Source of the DNA: Herminiimonas sp.
GTDB taxonomy: Bacteria > Pseudomonadota > Gammaproteobacteria > Burkholderiales > Burkholderiaceae
DNA: 64,000 nt
Reading direction: 5' to 3'
Assembly (NCBI RefSeq): GCF_030655415.1
Contig: NZ_JAURVN010000002.1
Location: forward strand, 434,001 to 498,000
Part shown: positions 18,599 to 28,471 of the stretch, piece after piece
Layout of the letters: the number at the start of each line of letters is the position of its first letter
How positions within the stretch are numbered: position 1 is the stretch's first letter
Notes under the pieces: model-generated
Seen by the model: the letters and a program-made list of their open reading frames with translations, nothing else
Told to the model about the DNA's origin: nothing
Database searches by the model: none
Position numbers and translations under genes: made by a program

Positions 18599-21500
18599 CA
18601 ACCTGTCTGACTTGGCCAGCATCGGCTGCAAATCGGCCACAGCCCCCTGCACAAGCAATACGGAGCGCGCCGGAAGGTCTGCCAGCGACAGCCACTGCCC
18701 TTCCGACACGACGCGATCCGGCCTGAATCCGTCCCCGGCCGCCACACCGGCACGTTGCCAGCGAATGTGCAAAATGCGTTCCTGCACATCCAGCGTCAGC
18801 TCTACAAAGGGCCAGTGGGCGGGCAGGCACGGTGACAGGGAAATTTTGCCCTGATGCACCGTCAAGCCGATCAGGTTTTCCAGCGCGGCGCGATGCAGCC
18901 ACGCTGCCGAGCCGGTGTACCAGCTCCATCCGCCGCGGCCGGCATAGGGCGCTGCGCTGTAGATGTCGCCCGCCATCACATAGGGCTCGATCTCGTAAAG
19001 CGGTCCGCGTTCCGGATGCTGGCTTCGATGAGCCGGGCTGAGCGCCTGGAAGCTTTCCCAGGCGGCTTGCGCGTCGCCTGTTTGGGCCTGCGCCATCATG
19101 GCCCACACGCCGGCATGCGAATATTGGCCGCCGTTTTCCCGGACGCCGGGGGGGTAGGCCTGAATGTAACCGGGGTTGTTTTCCGACTTGACGAACGGCG
19201 GGTGCAGCAGGCGCAGCAGTCCGGCATCGTGATCCATCAGTTCGCGCTTCATGGATTGCAGGGCCGGCACGGTGTACTGGTCGCTGGAAGCGCCCGACAG
19301 CACCGACCACGCTTGCGCGATCAGGTCGATCCGGCATTCTTCGTTGCTTGACGAGCCCAGTGGCGCGCCGTTGTCGAAAAATGCGCGGCGGAACCATTGG
19401 CCATCCCAGCCATCGCCGTGCAGTGCGGCTATCCACGCCTGACGGCATTGAAGCCAGCGTGCGGCACGCGCCGTGTCGCCGCGCGCCTGTGCGAGGGGTG
19501 CAAAGCGCGTGACCACGCTGCATAAAAACCAGGCCAGCCACACCGATTCACCGCGTCCTTCGTGACCGACGCGGTTCATGCCGTCGTTCCAGTCGCCTGT
19601 GCCCATCAGCGGCAAGCCATGAACGCCTGTGGCCAGGCTGCGGTCGATGGCGCGGGCGCAGTGCTCGAAGACGGACGCGGTTTGGGCGCTGGCCTGGGGT
19701 GCGTAGTACGCGTCTTCCGCGCCTTCGGCAATGGCCGGCCCGTCGATAAACGCCACGTTTTCGTCAAGAATGCCGGTGTCGCCCGTCACCGCCACATAGT
19801 GCGCGCAGGCAAAGGGAAGCCACAACAAATCGTCCGAAAAATGCGTGCGAACGCCTTCACCGCCGGGCGCATGCCACCAATGCTGCACGTCGCCTTCGGG
19901 GAACTGGCGCGATGCGTTCAAAACAATTTGTTCGCGCAAGCGGCCGGCATCGATCAGCGCAAAGGCCATCGCGTCCTGCAACTGGTCGCGAAATCCGAAG
20001 GCGCCGCCGGCCTGGTAAAAGCCGGCCTTGGACCACAGGCGTGATGTCAGGGTCTGGTAAAGAAGCCAGCGGTTGACCAGGGCGTCAAACAGCGGATCGG
20101 GCGTGCGCACCTGAATTTTGCCGAGCAGACCCGACCAGTAGGTTTTCACGCCAACGAGCGCCTGCTTCACATCCCTTGTTTGCCAGGTGAGCGCCAGTTG
20201 CTCGGCCTGCGCCGCATCGGCTGCGTGGCCCAGCAGGAAGGCCAGGTCCAGACTCTGGCCTGCGGACAAGGTGAAATCACTCGACAGCGCGGCACAGGGG
20301 TCAGTGCCGCTGTTGGCTTGCTGGCCCATCACGTCAGGAAGCACCAGGCGGCCTGCCGCATCAAAAAACTCGCTCCGGTCACAAGTCCACTGCAGCGGGC
20401 CGGTCAATCCGGCGAGCGCCAAAAAGGCGGTGCTGCCGCCGAACCCGGCGCGACTTTCGCGTTGCTGTGCAAACAGGGCGGGCAGCTCCTTGGCTTTCCA
20501 GGCATGAACGGTACGGCGTTCGTGGCGGGCTGCGCCGATCTGCCACTCCACCATCGCCAGTGCGCGCAGATTGCGTTTGCTGGTTCCGGGTGGACCCTGA
20601 TGCTGCAGGCGAACATGCACGATCTTGACGGCATCGCTGCGGTCCGCGAAGAAAGTGGTTTCCACTTTCATGTCGCCATGCTGGCATTCAAACACCGTGT
20701 AGCCCTGGCCGTGGCGCACCTGGTATGCCAGCGGTGAGCCGTTTTCGGCGGACGGGCTCAAGGCGAGGGGCTGGCGCGTGTCGAGGTCCTGCAGCAGGTA
20801 GTGCTCGAAAGCGGGGTCCTGCACCGGATCGTTGGACCAGGGGGTGAGCTGGTGCAGCCGGCTATTGACCGCCCAGGTGTAGCCGGCACCCGCTTCGGAA
20901 ACCTGAAACCCGAAAGACGGATTCGAAATCACGTTCACCCAGGGGCGCGCCGGGCGATGCCGGCTGTCTACTTCAAACTGAAATTCTCCGGTGACGGCAT
21001 CGAAACGGCCCAGGGGCGGCTGCACGGCGGCTGCCTGTCCGGGCAAGGGCTCGGCCAGCGCGGCGAGCAAGGGGGTGGTGGCGGCCGGCATGGCGCGGCG
21101 CTGCAGATTGGCGGTGCTTCGCAGAGCCGCCACCTGCTGCGCCAGCGGGCGCCCATCTGCGATGAAGATGACACGCGCCAGGCCCGCCAGCGCGGCCTTT
21201 TCGGACGGCGCAACCTCATGTTCGCGCAACAGGTAAAAACCGGCTGCCTCCGTTCGCGGAAAGCTGTTTTCCGCCTGCTGGAGCGTGTGGTCACGCAGCG
21301 CCAGAATGTCGCGCTGCAGAGGCATCAGGTAGGAGTTGACTTCGCTGTTGAGGATCACGAGATCGGCGGCTATGCCGCCAAAACTCCACACCGGTTCAGC
21401 GCGCAGCAAGGAGCGCACGAGCGCCAGTCCGTTGCTGGCGTGGATGCGCACCAGCACGATGGGCTTGTCGCCCGAGAGGCCGAAACGCCACAGTTGACGC

Positions 21501-24500
21501 TGGTTCACCAGGCCCCGTTCGGCCGCAGGACGGGTGGTCGTGTACATCAGCACTGTGTTGAGATCCTGCAGCGCCGCATTTTCTTCGGGGTCTCCACCGA
21601 GATCTCGCAACCGCACCTGTGCCAGCGTGGCCGCCATGCGGGCGGCGCGTTCCACGTGCATGGGTTGCAGGTATTTGTCGATGCGCGTCATCAGCTCTTC
21701 GGTGTTTTCCGCGGCGGCCGTTGCAAAGCTCAGCCGTGCAGCGCCACCCGCCGGGATGCGCACCCGCACGCGCAAGCCTGCCGCCGGGTCCAGCCCGTTG
21801 ACGGGCGAGCCATCCGCCGTTCTGGCTTGCGCCTGCAGGGCCGGCTGTCCGGCCACCCGGTTGCGGCCGAGGAAAGGCCGCCGGTCCGCGATGAAGTCGA
21901 TTGCCCGTACATTGGCGTCCGAATCGGCGAGAAAATGCGCCACGACCATGGCCGGGTCATCCTGCAGGCGGGGCTTGCGCGACAAAAGCAAGGCGCGCCA
22001 CTGGGGATACCACTGGGTTTGCACAAACAGGTTGGAAAACGCGGGGTGGGCCTCGTCGGCGCGCGGGTCGGTCAGCACGGCTTCAAAGCAGGAGATCACA
22101 TCGAAGGTCATCACGGCGCTGGAGAGGTTGCGCAGGGTGAGGGTCCGCACTTCGGTGTCGTCCTCCGGGCTGACCAGCACGGTGGTCATCGCCTCCAGGT
22201 CTTGCGATGTCGCGTCAAACTGGACCCGGTCCGCCAAAAAGGTGGTTTTGTAATTCCAGTCGGGGTTGGGGGCGGGGTGGAGCGTGAGTGACGAAACCCG
22301 CGCCTGGCCTTTGACGTGAAGGTAAAGAAAGCTGCCGCACGCATCCCGCAGGAGATCATCGCGCCAGCGCGTGATGTTGTACGTGCGGTTTTGGGCGCGC
22401 CAGCGGCTCACGCCCGCGCCATTGGCGCGCAGCGCCACGCTGTAGCGGCCATTGGACAGCAACTGGGTGGGCTGCCAGCCTGGGACGGCAGGATCGACTT
22501 CGCGCGACTGGTAAAGCTGGGGCTTCTCAGCGTCGTCGGGCTCGGGCAGGCGGCGTGGATCGGCGCTTTCGATGATCTGGCGCGGCGTCTTTTCATGCAG
22601 CAGCGACTCGTGGGCCTGCACCAGCGGCGCCAGGGCGAACCAGCGGCGCGGCGCTTCCTCGCGCAGCACATTGCATAGCGCCACCAGCGACATGCCCTGA
22701 TGGTGCGCCATGAAGGTGTTGACCACGCTCAGTGCCTGCGTAGCGGGTTGGCTGGAGGCCGTGAAGTCCACCGCATCCATGAAGCCGAATTCTCCTCGGG
22801 CGCCGAGTTTTTCGAGTTGACGCAAGTTGGCGACGGCCTGGCGGGGCGCGAACATGGCCGCCATCACGCTGGCATAGGGCGCCACAACACGGTCACCGGG
22901 CGGTGTTCGGCGCAGGGCCAGCCGCGGCACGCCGAAGGGCGCGTACTGGTAGGCCAGCGTATGGTCTTGCGCGAAATAGGCCGACTCCGAAACGCCCCAG
23001 GGCAGATGCTGCGCCCGTCCAAAGACCTGCTGCTCCCTGATGGCGGCCAGCCCGGAAACGTGCAACAGGCCGTGGTCGGGTTCGGTCATGACCAGCGAGG
23101 GCATCAGGTACTCGAACATCGAGCCTGACCACGACTTGAGCCCGGGCGTGCTGCCGACCGTCAGAAATGCGCGGCCCAGCGCCAACCAGTGGCGCCGGGG
23201 CACGTCGCCCTTGGCAATCGCGAGAAAACTCGTCAGCCTGGCCTCGGAAGCCATCAGATCGTAGTAGCTGGCATCGAGCGCCTGCTCATGCATACGCAAG
23301 CCGATATGAAAGAGATGGCGTTTGGGGTTGTACAGGCCGCGGAAGTCCATGGCCATGCACAGCCGCTCGCAACGGTCGGCCAAATGATTCAATCTCGCAG
23401 CCTGCTCCACATGGGGAGCCGACAAATTTTTCGCCGGGCCGCCCAAGCCAAGTTCAGCCCCCTCGGGGGGCAGCGCAGTACGCGAAGCGACAAGCGTGGG
23501 GGCCGCCGAACGCAGCGAAGGGCCGTCCCGAGCAAGTTCAGCCCCCTCGGGGGGCAGCGCAGTACGCGAAGCGACAAGCGTGGGGGCCAGTTCACGACAG
23601 GCCTGCGCCGTGGCGATCAGATGCCCCGCCAGATTGCCGCTGTCCACGGTGGACACGTAAGCTGGCGTCAGCACCTGTAGCGTGCGGGTGTCATACCAGT
23701 TCAGCAGATGGCCGTTGTGCTTGGACAAACGCTCCACCGTGTCCAGCGTGGCTTGCAGCCGCGCGATCAGGTCGGCGGTCGAGATCCAGCCAAATTCCCG
23801 GGCGCAGGCCACCGCCAGCAGGTACAGTCCGATGTTGGTTGGCGAGGTGCGGTGGGCGACCATCGGCTCGGGCTCCATCTGCAGGTTGTCCGGCGGCAGG
23901 TGGTTGTCCTCGGGTCCGACACAGCGCTCAAAAAATTGCCAGGTCTGCAGCGCCAGCGTGTCCAGGTAGCCACGGTCCTTGGCGTCGAGCGTCATGCCGG
24001 GTGGGCGCTGCGCCGGTCTGCTGGCCCACCACGCCGTCACGGGTGCCAGCGCCCACAGCAGGAAGATGGCAGGACCCAGCCAGGGATGCGGACTCCAGCA
24101 GGCGGCAACAGCCAGTCCTGCCCAAAGAACCGACGCCGCGCCATGCTTGCGAACAAAGGCGCCCAGCGCGTATTGGGCGCAAGCTTGCGCCTGGGCGGCC
24201 GTCGTCCACTCCAGCAGGTGCGTGCGGCTGACGGCGATGCGCCATAGCGCCCGCGTGATTGCGTCGAGTACCAGCCCGGCCTGAACGCCGAGTTGGCCGA
24301 ACTGCCACGCGCTGGCCGCAAGGCTGCGTACCACATCGCGCAAGCCGGCATGGAAAAAATGGCGCCATGCAATGCCGCGGCGTGTGGGCGTCAAGCCTGC
24401 CAGCGCGCCCATCAGCGGGCCGGCCAGGAAGGCGCCGAGGGTAAATGCGAGGGCCGTTAACACCGGCAGTGAATCCGTCACGATGACCCACACGAGCAGC

Positions 24501-26959
24501 AGCAGACAGACCGGCGCGATGAGCGACCGGCGCAGATTGTCTGCCATGCGCCACAAACCCAGCGCGTCAATGCCGAAGTGCCGGGCATGCAGCATCAGCG
24601 GCAGCAACTGCCAGTCGCCTCGTGTCCAGCGATGCACCCGTGATGCCGCAACGCCGGCGTGGTGGGGGTGGTCTTCCATCAGCACGACGTCGCCGACGTA
24701 GCCGCAGCGTGCGATGCTGCCTTCGAGCAAATCGTGGCTCAAGATGGCGCCTTCCGGCAGTCGCCGGTCCAGCACGGCATGCACGGCAGCGACATGAAGC
24801 AATCCCTTGCCGGTGAAGCTGCCCATGCCAAACAAATCCTGGTACAGGTCGGAGGTGCCGCTGCTGTAGGGATCCAGGCCGCACTGGCCCGCGAACATCG
24901 CATGAAACGGCGAACGCTCATGGGGCGCCGGCAACGGCGTCACCACGCGCGGCTGCAAAATGCCATGACCGGAGGTAATGCGCCGGGTCTTGCGGTCGAT
25001 TTGCGGCGTGTTCAGGGGATGGGCGGCAATCGAGACCAGTTCCCGCAGCGCGCCCGCGGGCAAGCCGGTGTCGCTATCGAGCGTGAGCACATAGCGTATG
25101 CCTTTGGCCAGGCGCATACCGGCGCCAACGGATGCAAATGGGGATGCAGAACCCTCGGCCAGTTGCCGCAACAGCATTTCGAGCTTGCCGCGTTTGCGTT
25201 CCCAGCCTATCCACCGGCGCTCGCTGCTCGACCAGGTGCGCGGGCGGTGCAGCAGCACAAAGCGCGGGGGCGCGTCCGCGGCACAAGGATGGGCGCGGTT
25301 GAGGGCGTCCACCTTGGCTGCGACGTCATCGAGCAAGGCCTGGTCGCCCGCTTGGGTTGGGGTGTCCGCGTCGAGCCAGTCCGTCAACAGGGCAAACTGG
25401 GCGTTGGCTTCACGGCTGGCCAGCCAATGCAGGCTGAGGCGGTGGACGAGCCCGCTGTTGGATGCCGCCGAGCTGAGCATGCACGGGAGGACCACCAGCA
25501 CGCGGTGTTCAGCCGGAATGCCCGTGGTGAAGTCGAGACGGGCCAGCGGCTGGATGCGGGTGGACTCTGCAACCAGGCGGTGAATCAGCGCTGCAACGGC
25601 TTCCGAAGCGGGCCAGGCCATCAGGAATAACGCCACCCAGGCCGTCCAGTGCAGGTTGGCCAGTGGCGGCACAGCCCATGAAAGGACCGCTGCCGTGCCT
25701 GCCACCCAGACGATTGCAAAAAGAGGCAGGCGCCATGCGAGCCGGGTTTGAGCACGGAGCGATGACCTGACGGGGGAACCGGTCGGGCGGAGTGCCGCCT
25801 CCAGCAGCGGGCGTCCCGGCCCAATCAGGTGGTAGCCCGCTGTTCGTGCGACCATTGAATTGTCGGGCTGCCTGGCCGCAGCCAGCACGGCCTCGGCGAC
25901 GGCGCGCTCGGACTTGCCGCTTTGCCGGGCCAGCCTTTCCATGGCGTGCGTGATCTGCTGGCGCGTGATCTCGCTTTCTCTGGAAAAGCTCGGCAGGCGG
26001 CGCAAGACCTGCAGGGAGTGGCTGACGGGCTCGATCAATTCAGCCCACTCGACCTGTCCGACCAGCCTGAGCGTCGTGATGATGTTGCTGACCGTGAGGT
26101 TGGCCGCCACCTGCGCGGCCTGCCCCTCGCCGATCAGGCCCAAGGCATCCGGGCAGTGCTGCTCGATCCAGTGAACCAGAGGAGAAACCGGGTCAACACG
26201 CTCGGCAGGCATGCGCTGCCAGAGCTGGGTCAGGTAGTTGCGCTCAAGGCCATGGTTTTGCAAAAGTGCGTGCAGGTCATCGAGGTCGTCTGGGCGCATG
26301 GCATCGGCCGAATCCCAGACGGCGTGAGCAACTTCCCGCGCGACCTTGGTCCAGGCAATGCGATCAGCCATGCGACGCAGGTTTTCAAGCAACACCACGC
26401 GCAAGGTGGTCGGCAGGGCCCAGAGCTCGCCGAGATTGAGTTCGCTGACCTCCTGGTAGGCATGCAGGAATGCGGTGAAAAGAGCCGGGTCGAGCGCGCT
26501 GTCGGTGTGCGCCACATAAGCCCAGGCAATGCCATAGACACGCGGCAGGCCCTCCAGCGGTTTACCGGCCAGTTTTGGCAAATCCGCGTAGTAGCGGTGC
26601 GGCACACCTTCCTGGATCTGCTGGAGCTGCGCCTCGATCAGATGAAAGTTGTCGAGCAGCCATTCGGCCGCAGGGGTGACGTAGTGGCCGCTATGGGAGG
26701 TCAGGGCGATGTAGTCGTAGGCCTGGCGAAGCGCGGCGATGTTCTCCTGCACCCGCGGAAAAAAGGGCGGCACGCGACGGGCACTGTCGACGGGCAGGAC
26801 GGCCTGGGCGCTGGCCAGACTGCGGCCATGCTGCTCAAAGCGCTGAGCGCCGAAGAGCTCGGCGCGTATCGGTTCGTGTATCTCACCCTGACGGGATTCA
26901 AGCAGTTGCCTGGCGTAGGCGCTTAAGGGTTCCAGCCGCTTGACGACAGCCGTATTCAC
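18593..26959 (-). CDS. ndvB: Cyclic beta-1,2-glucan synthase-like protein with in-frame repeat insertion
   Basis: A 2788-residue multidomain membrane enzyme. The N-terminal region is helical. Around residue 400 two membrane segments appear, followed by a glycosyltransferase domain with YVLTLDSDTGLPAGALREL and the RWTRGDWQ motif. More membrane segments come around 820-990. Next is a glycoamylase-like domain (about 1020-1450), then a GH94 phosphorylase-type half with the catalytic GDWNDGMNRVG near residue 2430. NdvB/Cgs proteins make periplasmic cyclic glucans from UDP-glucose and set ring size. Residues about 1124-1176 are two tandem copies of repeat family 1. GalU at 0.5 kb could supply substrate. 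Confidence 0.88.
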   Translation of the reverse strand: MNTAVVKRLEPLSAYARQLLESRQGEIHEPIRAELFGAQRFEQHGRSLASAQAVLPVDSARRVPPFFPRVQENIAALRQAYDYIALTSHSGHYVTPAAEWLLDNFHLIEAQLQQIQEGVPHRYYADLPKLAGKPLEGLPRVYGIAWAYVAHTDSALDPALFTAFLHAYQEVSELNLGELWALPTTLRVVLLENLRRMADRIAWTKVAREVAHAVWDSADAMRPDDLDDLHALLQNHGLERNYLTQLWQRMPAERVDPVSPLVHWIEQHCPDALGLIGEGQAAQVAANLTVSNIITTLRLVGQVEWAELIEPVSHSLQVLRRLPSFSRESEITRQQITHAMERLARQSGKSERAVAEAVLAAARQPDNSMVARTAGYHLIGPGRPLLEAALRPTGSPVRSSLRAQTRLAWRLPLFAIVWVAGTAAVLSWAVPPLANLHWTAWVALFLMAWPASEAVAALIHRLVAESTRIQPLARLDFTTGIPAEHRVLVVLPCMLSSAASNSGLVHRLSLHWLASREANAQFALLTDWLDADTPTQAGDQALLDDVAAKVDALNRAHPCAADAPPRFVLLHRPRTWSSSERRWIGWERKRGKLEMLLRQLAEGSASPFASVGAGMRLAKGIRYVLTLDSDTGLPAGALRELVSIAAHPLNTPQIDRKTRRITSGHGILQPRVVTPLPAPHERSPFHAMFAGQCGLDPYSSGTSDLYQDLFGMGSFTGKGLLHVAAVHAVLDRRLPEGAILSHDLLEGSIARCGYVGDVVLMEDHPHHAGVAASRVHRWTRGDWQLLPLMLHARHFGIDALGLWRMADNLRRSLIAPVCLLLLVWVIVTDSLPVLTALAFTLGAFLAGPLMGALAGLTPTRRGIAWRHFFHAGLRDVVRSLAASAWQFGQLGVQAGLVLDAITRALWRIAVSRTHLLEWTTAAQAQACAQYALGAFVRKHGAASVLWAGLAVAACWSPHPWLGPAIFLLWALAPVTAWWASRPAQRPPGMTLDAKDRGYLDTLALQTWQFFERCVGPEDNHLPPDNLQMEPEPMVAHRTSPTNIGLYLLAVACAREFGWISTADLIARLQATLDTVERLSKHNGHLLNWYDTRTLQVLTPAYVSTVDSGNLAGHLIATAQACRELAPTLVASRTALPPEGAELARDGPSLRSAAPTLVASRTALPPEGAELGLGGPAKNLSAPHVEQAARLNHLADRCERLCMAMDFRGLYNPKRHLFHIGLRMHEQALDASYYDLMASEARLTSFLAIAKGDVPRRHWLALGRAFLTVGSTPGLKSWSGSMFEYLMPSLVMTEPDHGLLHVSGLAAIREQQVFGRAQHLPWGVSESAYFAQDHTLAYQYAPFGVPRLALRRTPPGDRVVAPYASVMAAMFAPRQAVANLRQLEKLGARGEFGFMDAVDFTASSQPATQALSVVNTFMAHHQGMSLVALCNVLREEAPRRWFALAPLVQAHESLLHEKTPRQIIESADPRRLPEPDDAEKPQLYQSREVDPAVPGWQPTQLLSNGRYSVALRANGAGVSRWRAQNRTYNITRWRDDLLRDACGSFLYLHVKGQARVSSLTLHPAPNPDWNYKTTFLADRVQFDATSQDLEAMTTVLVSPEDDTEVRTLTLRNLSSAVMTFDVISCFEAVLTDPRADEAHPAFSNLFVQTQWYPQWRALLLSRKPRLQDDPAMVVAHFLADSDANVRAIDFIADRRPFLGRNRVAGQPALQAQARTADGSPVNGLDPAAGLRVRVRIPAGGAARLSFATAAAENTEELMTRIDKYLQPMHVERAARMAATLAQVRLRDLGGDPEENAALQDLNTVLMYTTTRPAAERGLVNQRQLWRFGLSGDKPIVLVRIHASNGLALVRSLLRAEPVWSFGGIAADLVILNSEVNSYLMPLQRDILALRDHTLQQAENSFPRTEAAGFYLLREHEVAPSEKAALAGLARVIFIADGRPLAQQVAALRSTANLQRRAMPAATTPLLAALAEPLPGQAAAVQPPLGRFDAVTGEFQFEVDSRHRPARPWVNVISNPSFGFQVSEAGAGYTWAVNSRLHQLTPWSNDPVQDPAFEHYLLQDLDTRQPLALSPSAENGSPLAYQVRHGQGYTVFECQHGDMKVETTFFADRSDAVKIVHVRLQHQGPPGTSKRNLRALAMVEWQIGAARHERRTVHAWKAKELPALFAQQRESRAGFGGSTAFLALAGLTGPLQWTCDRSEFFDAAGRLVLPDVMGQQANSGTDPCAALSSDFTLSAGQSLDLAFLLGHAADAAQAEQLALTWQTRDVKQALVGVKTYWSGLLGKIQVRTPDPLFDALVNRWLLYQTLTSRLWSKAGFYQAGGAFGFRDQLQDAMAFALIDAGRLREQIVLNASRQFPEGDVQHWWHAPGGEGVRTHFSDDLLWLPFACAHYVAVTGDTGILDENVAFIDGPAIAEGAEDAYYAPQASAQTASVFEHCARAIDRSLATGVHGLPLMGTGDWNDGMNRVGHEGRGESVWLAWFLCSVVTRFAPLAQARGDTARAARWLQCRQAWIAALHGDGWDGQWFRRAFFDNGAPLGSSSNEECRIDLIAQAWSVLSGASSDQYTVPALQSMKRELMDHDAGLLRLLHPPFVKSENNPGYIQAYPPGVRENGGQYSHAGVWAMMAQAQTGDAQAAWESFQALSPAHRSQHPERGPLYEIEPYVMAGDIYSAAPYAGRGGWSWYTGSAAWLHRAALENLIGLTVHQGKISLSPCLPAHWPFVELTLDVQERILHIRWQRAGVAAGDGFRPDRVVSEGQWLSLADLPARSVLLVQGAVADLQPMLAKSDRLS
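23450..23504 (-). repeat. Repeat family 1, copy 1 within the glucan synthase frame
   Basis: A 55-bp unit identical base for base to the one at 23534-23588. The palindromic centre CCCCCTCGGGGGG is included. On the coding strand it reads PTLVASRTALPPEGAEL without a stop. The spacing between copies is 84 bp (28 codons), so frame is kept. Confidence 0.9.
23534..23588 (-). repeat. Repeat family 1, copy 2 within the glucan synthase frame
   Basis: Second identical 55-bp unit, read in the same frame as copy 1. The linker between the copies (LARDGPSLRSAA) corresponds to the repeat's right arm, which also appears at 42900 as CTCGGGGCGGCCCTTCGCTG. Confidence 0.9.
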
Positions 26960-26963
26960 ACCG

Positions 26964-27191
26964 TCAGGCCATGGCGAGCAGGCCGAGGCAAATCACCACC
27001 AGCGCGGCGACCGTGACAATGCGTGGGAAAACCAAGGAATGGATCGATTCAAGCGCCGAATGCAGGGCGAAGAAACGGCTGCGCGAGCTGGCACAGTGGT
27101 TCATGTGAGACGCAAGGTCGGCTGCGTCCGCCGATACAAAATCAGTGCTGTCAGCCGATGGCGAATCGGCCATGATCTCAAGGGTACTCAT
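26964..27191 (-). CDS. Small single-span membrane protein
   Basis: A 75-residue protein starting MSTLEIMADSPSADS. It has an acidic, Ser-rich N-terminus and one C-terminal membrane helix, IVTVAALVVICLGLLAMA, ending at the last residue. GGAG lies about 9 bases before the ATG. It ends 4 bp before the glucan synthase start on the same strand, so the two are probably one transcript. Not recognised by family. A role as accessory subunit of the synthase is inference from position. Confidence 0.55.
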   Translation of the reverse strand: MSTLEIMADSPSADSTDFVSADAADLASHMNHCASSRSRFFALHSALESIHSLVFPRIVTVAALVVICLGLLAMA

Positions 27192-27255
27192 GATTTGCGC
27201 TCCGGGAATAAAAATGAGTAACAGGGCGCAGCGGAATGCTGGCGTGCGCTTCATG

Positions 27256-27420
27256 GCTAGTGTGGTGTTGCATGCTTGACGGCGCAAATAAAACCAATGG
27301 ATTTTTGTTCAGGACAAGGCGTAAACCACAGCAATAACCCGCTATTGCGCGGATTTGCAACGCTGTCATGGACGAAAAGACGCGGTTTATGTGCCGGATA
27401 GCATGCAACACCACACTAGC
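27256..27420. mobile_element. 165-bp element with 21-bp perfect inverted ends
   Basis: The left end is GCTAGTGTGGTGTTGCATGC plus T (27256-27276). Its exact reverse complement closes the element at 27400-27420. Inside is a short hairpin, GCAATA/TATTGC, and no credible gene. Size and ends suit a MITE-like non-autonomous element. It adjoins the IS110 remnant. A target-site duplication is not clear. Confidence 0.6.
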
Positions 27421-27525
27421 TACCATGCTAAGCAGCACTCCTCGGGAAAACCATCGGAAGAATCTGAAGTTCGCCCTAGGACAAGGCCTACAACAAGGCC
27501 TACAGCTTGCTGGTTGAGGCTATCG

Positions 27526-27574
27526 CGCTGCCCCCGAGGGAGTTTGCTTGCCCGGAGGCGGCCCAGGCGCTGCT
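27526..27574 (+). repeat. Degenerate copy of repeat family 1
   Basis: CGCTGCCCCCGAGGG followed by GTTTGCTTGCCCGGAGGCGG resembles the centre and right arm of family 1, with several changes. It lies at the downstream edge of the IS110 remnant and may have disrupted it. Confidence 0.4.
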
Positions 27575-27817
27575 TGCCGCCTGAGCTGTACGGCCCCGGC
27601 ACCAGGCCCAACCAGGCGCAGAACTGGCGACCACAGGTGAAGTCATGGTCTTTGCCGACGGTGGCCACAATGGCACTGGCGGTGGTCGGGCCGATGCCAC
27701 GGGGTTGCATGAGTTGCCTGGACTGGGCATTTTCATTGGCTGATGGCTTCGCAGATGGCCGCCGCATCAGCGGCGTCGTTCTTGCCGCGTTTTCCGCTCA
27801 TGCGATACGATAGCCAT
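27555..27817 (-). pseudogene. IS110-family transposase remnant
   Basis: Minus-strand translation gives two transposase pieces in different frames. The first is MSGKRGKNDAADAAAICEAI followed by a stop, from the DEDD domain. The second is PRGIGPTTASAIVATVG...AWLGLVPGPYSSGGKQRLGRL, from the Transposase_20 domain. The roughly 80-100 residues normally between them are deleted, and the N- and C-termini are missing. The element is dead. It marks an insertion hotspot between the glucan synthase and the DoxX-like gene. Confidence 0.8.
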
Positions 27818-27987
27818 GATTTCCCCTCTCGAATAAGTTGATGAACAGACGGGCCTCTCCATCCTGGCACTCAGTTGCCGTAAACCGCAACCCTGACGGG
27901 GCGCGGCTTGCTCGGGACGGGGAAGTCCCTTTCATTCGTTCGGCGGAACATGCCGTGAAGATGCTGTATTGATTGTGGAGAACCGTG

Positions 27988-28434
27988 ATGAAAAGACTGT
28001 TTCTTGAGACCGCTCCCCGCATCTTGCTGGGCATCATCTTCCTGCTGGGCGCCATCGATGGTTTCTGGTTCGTTTTCTCGGGCGCTCATCTCATCCATCC
28101 GCCAACATCTGATCGCGGGTTGGCATTTGAACAGGCGCTGAAAGCGGTTGGCTTTTTCTGGCCGTTCATGAAGCTCGTGGAGCTGACAGGCGCCCTCTGC
28201 CTGTTGACCAATCGAGCACCCGCTCTAGGCTTGGCGCTGCTCGCTCCGATAATGGCGGTCGTCGTGCTGTTTCACGCAGTCCTCAATCCGCAGGGGATAC
28301 CGATGGCAGCGTTGCTGATCGTGTGCGGGGTTCTTCTTGCGCGCGCATACGCGGGGCGTTACGCGAGTCTGTTCGAACGAGGCGCCGCCGAACCACGCCT
28401 TGCAGCGGGTGCGACGCGAGCGCCGCGCCGCTGA
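27988..28434 (+). CDS. DoxX-like small membrane protein
   Basis: A 148-residue protein with four hydrophobic segments (about residues 8-28, 50-68, 72-94, 98-115). The stretch LLGIIFLLGAIDGFWFVF and the central FMKLVELTGALCLL match DoxX/DUF417-like proteins. Function in this family is poorly defined. ATG 27988 has GGAG 8 bases upstream. The C-terminus is Arg/Ala-rich. It stands alone between the IS110 remnant and convergent ppc, a typical accessory-gene setting. Confidence 0.7.
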   Translation: MKRLFLETAPRILLGIIFLLGAIDGFWFVFSGAHLIHPPTSDRGLAFEQALKAVGFFWPFMKLVELTGALCLLTNRAPALGLALLAPIMAVVVLFHAVLNPQGIPMAALLIVCGVLLARAYAGRYASLFERGAAEPRLAAGATRAPRR

Positions 28435-28471
28435 AGGCATTACCCCATGGGAAATTGCGTGGCTTGTTTCT

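Noticed and set aside
23434..23590. CRISPR-like direct repeats
   Set aside because: Only two units, joined by the repeat's own right arm, inside a coding frame, and no cas genes.
27973..28434. DoxX-like gene starting at 27973
   Set aside because: The ATG at 27988 has the GGAG site at proper distance, so the shorter form is listed.
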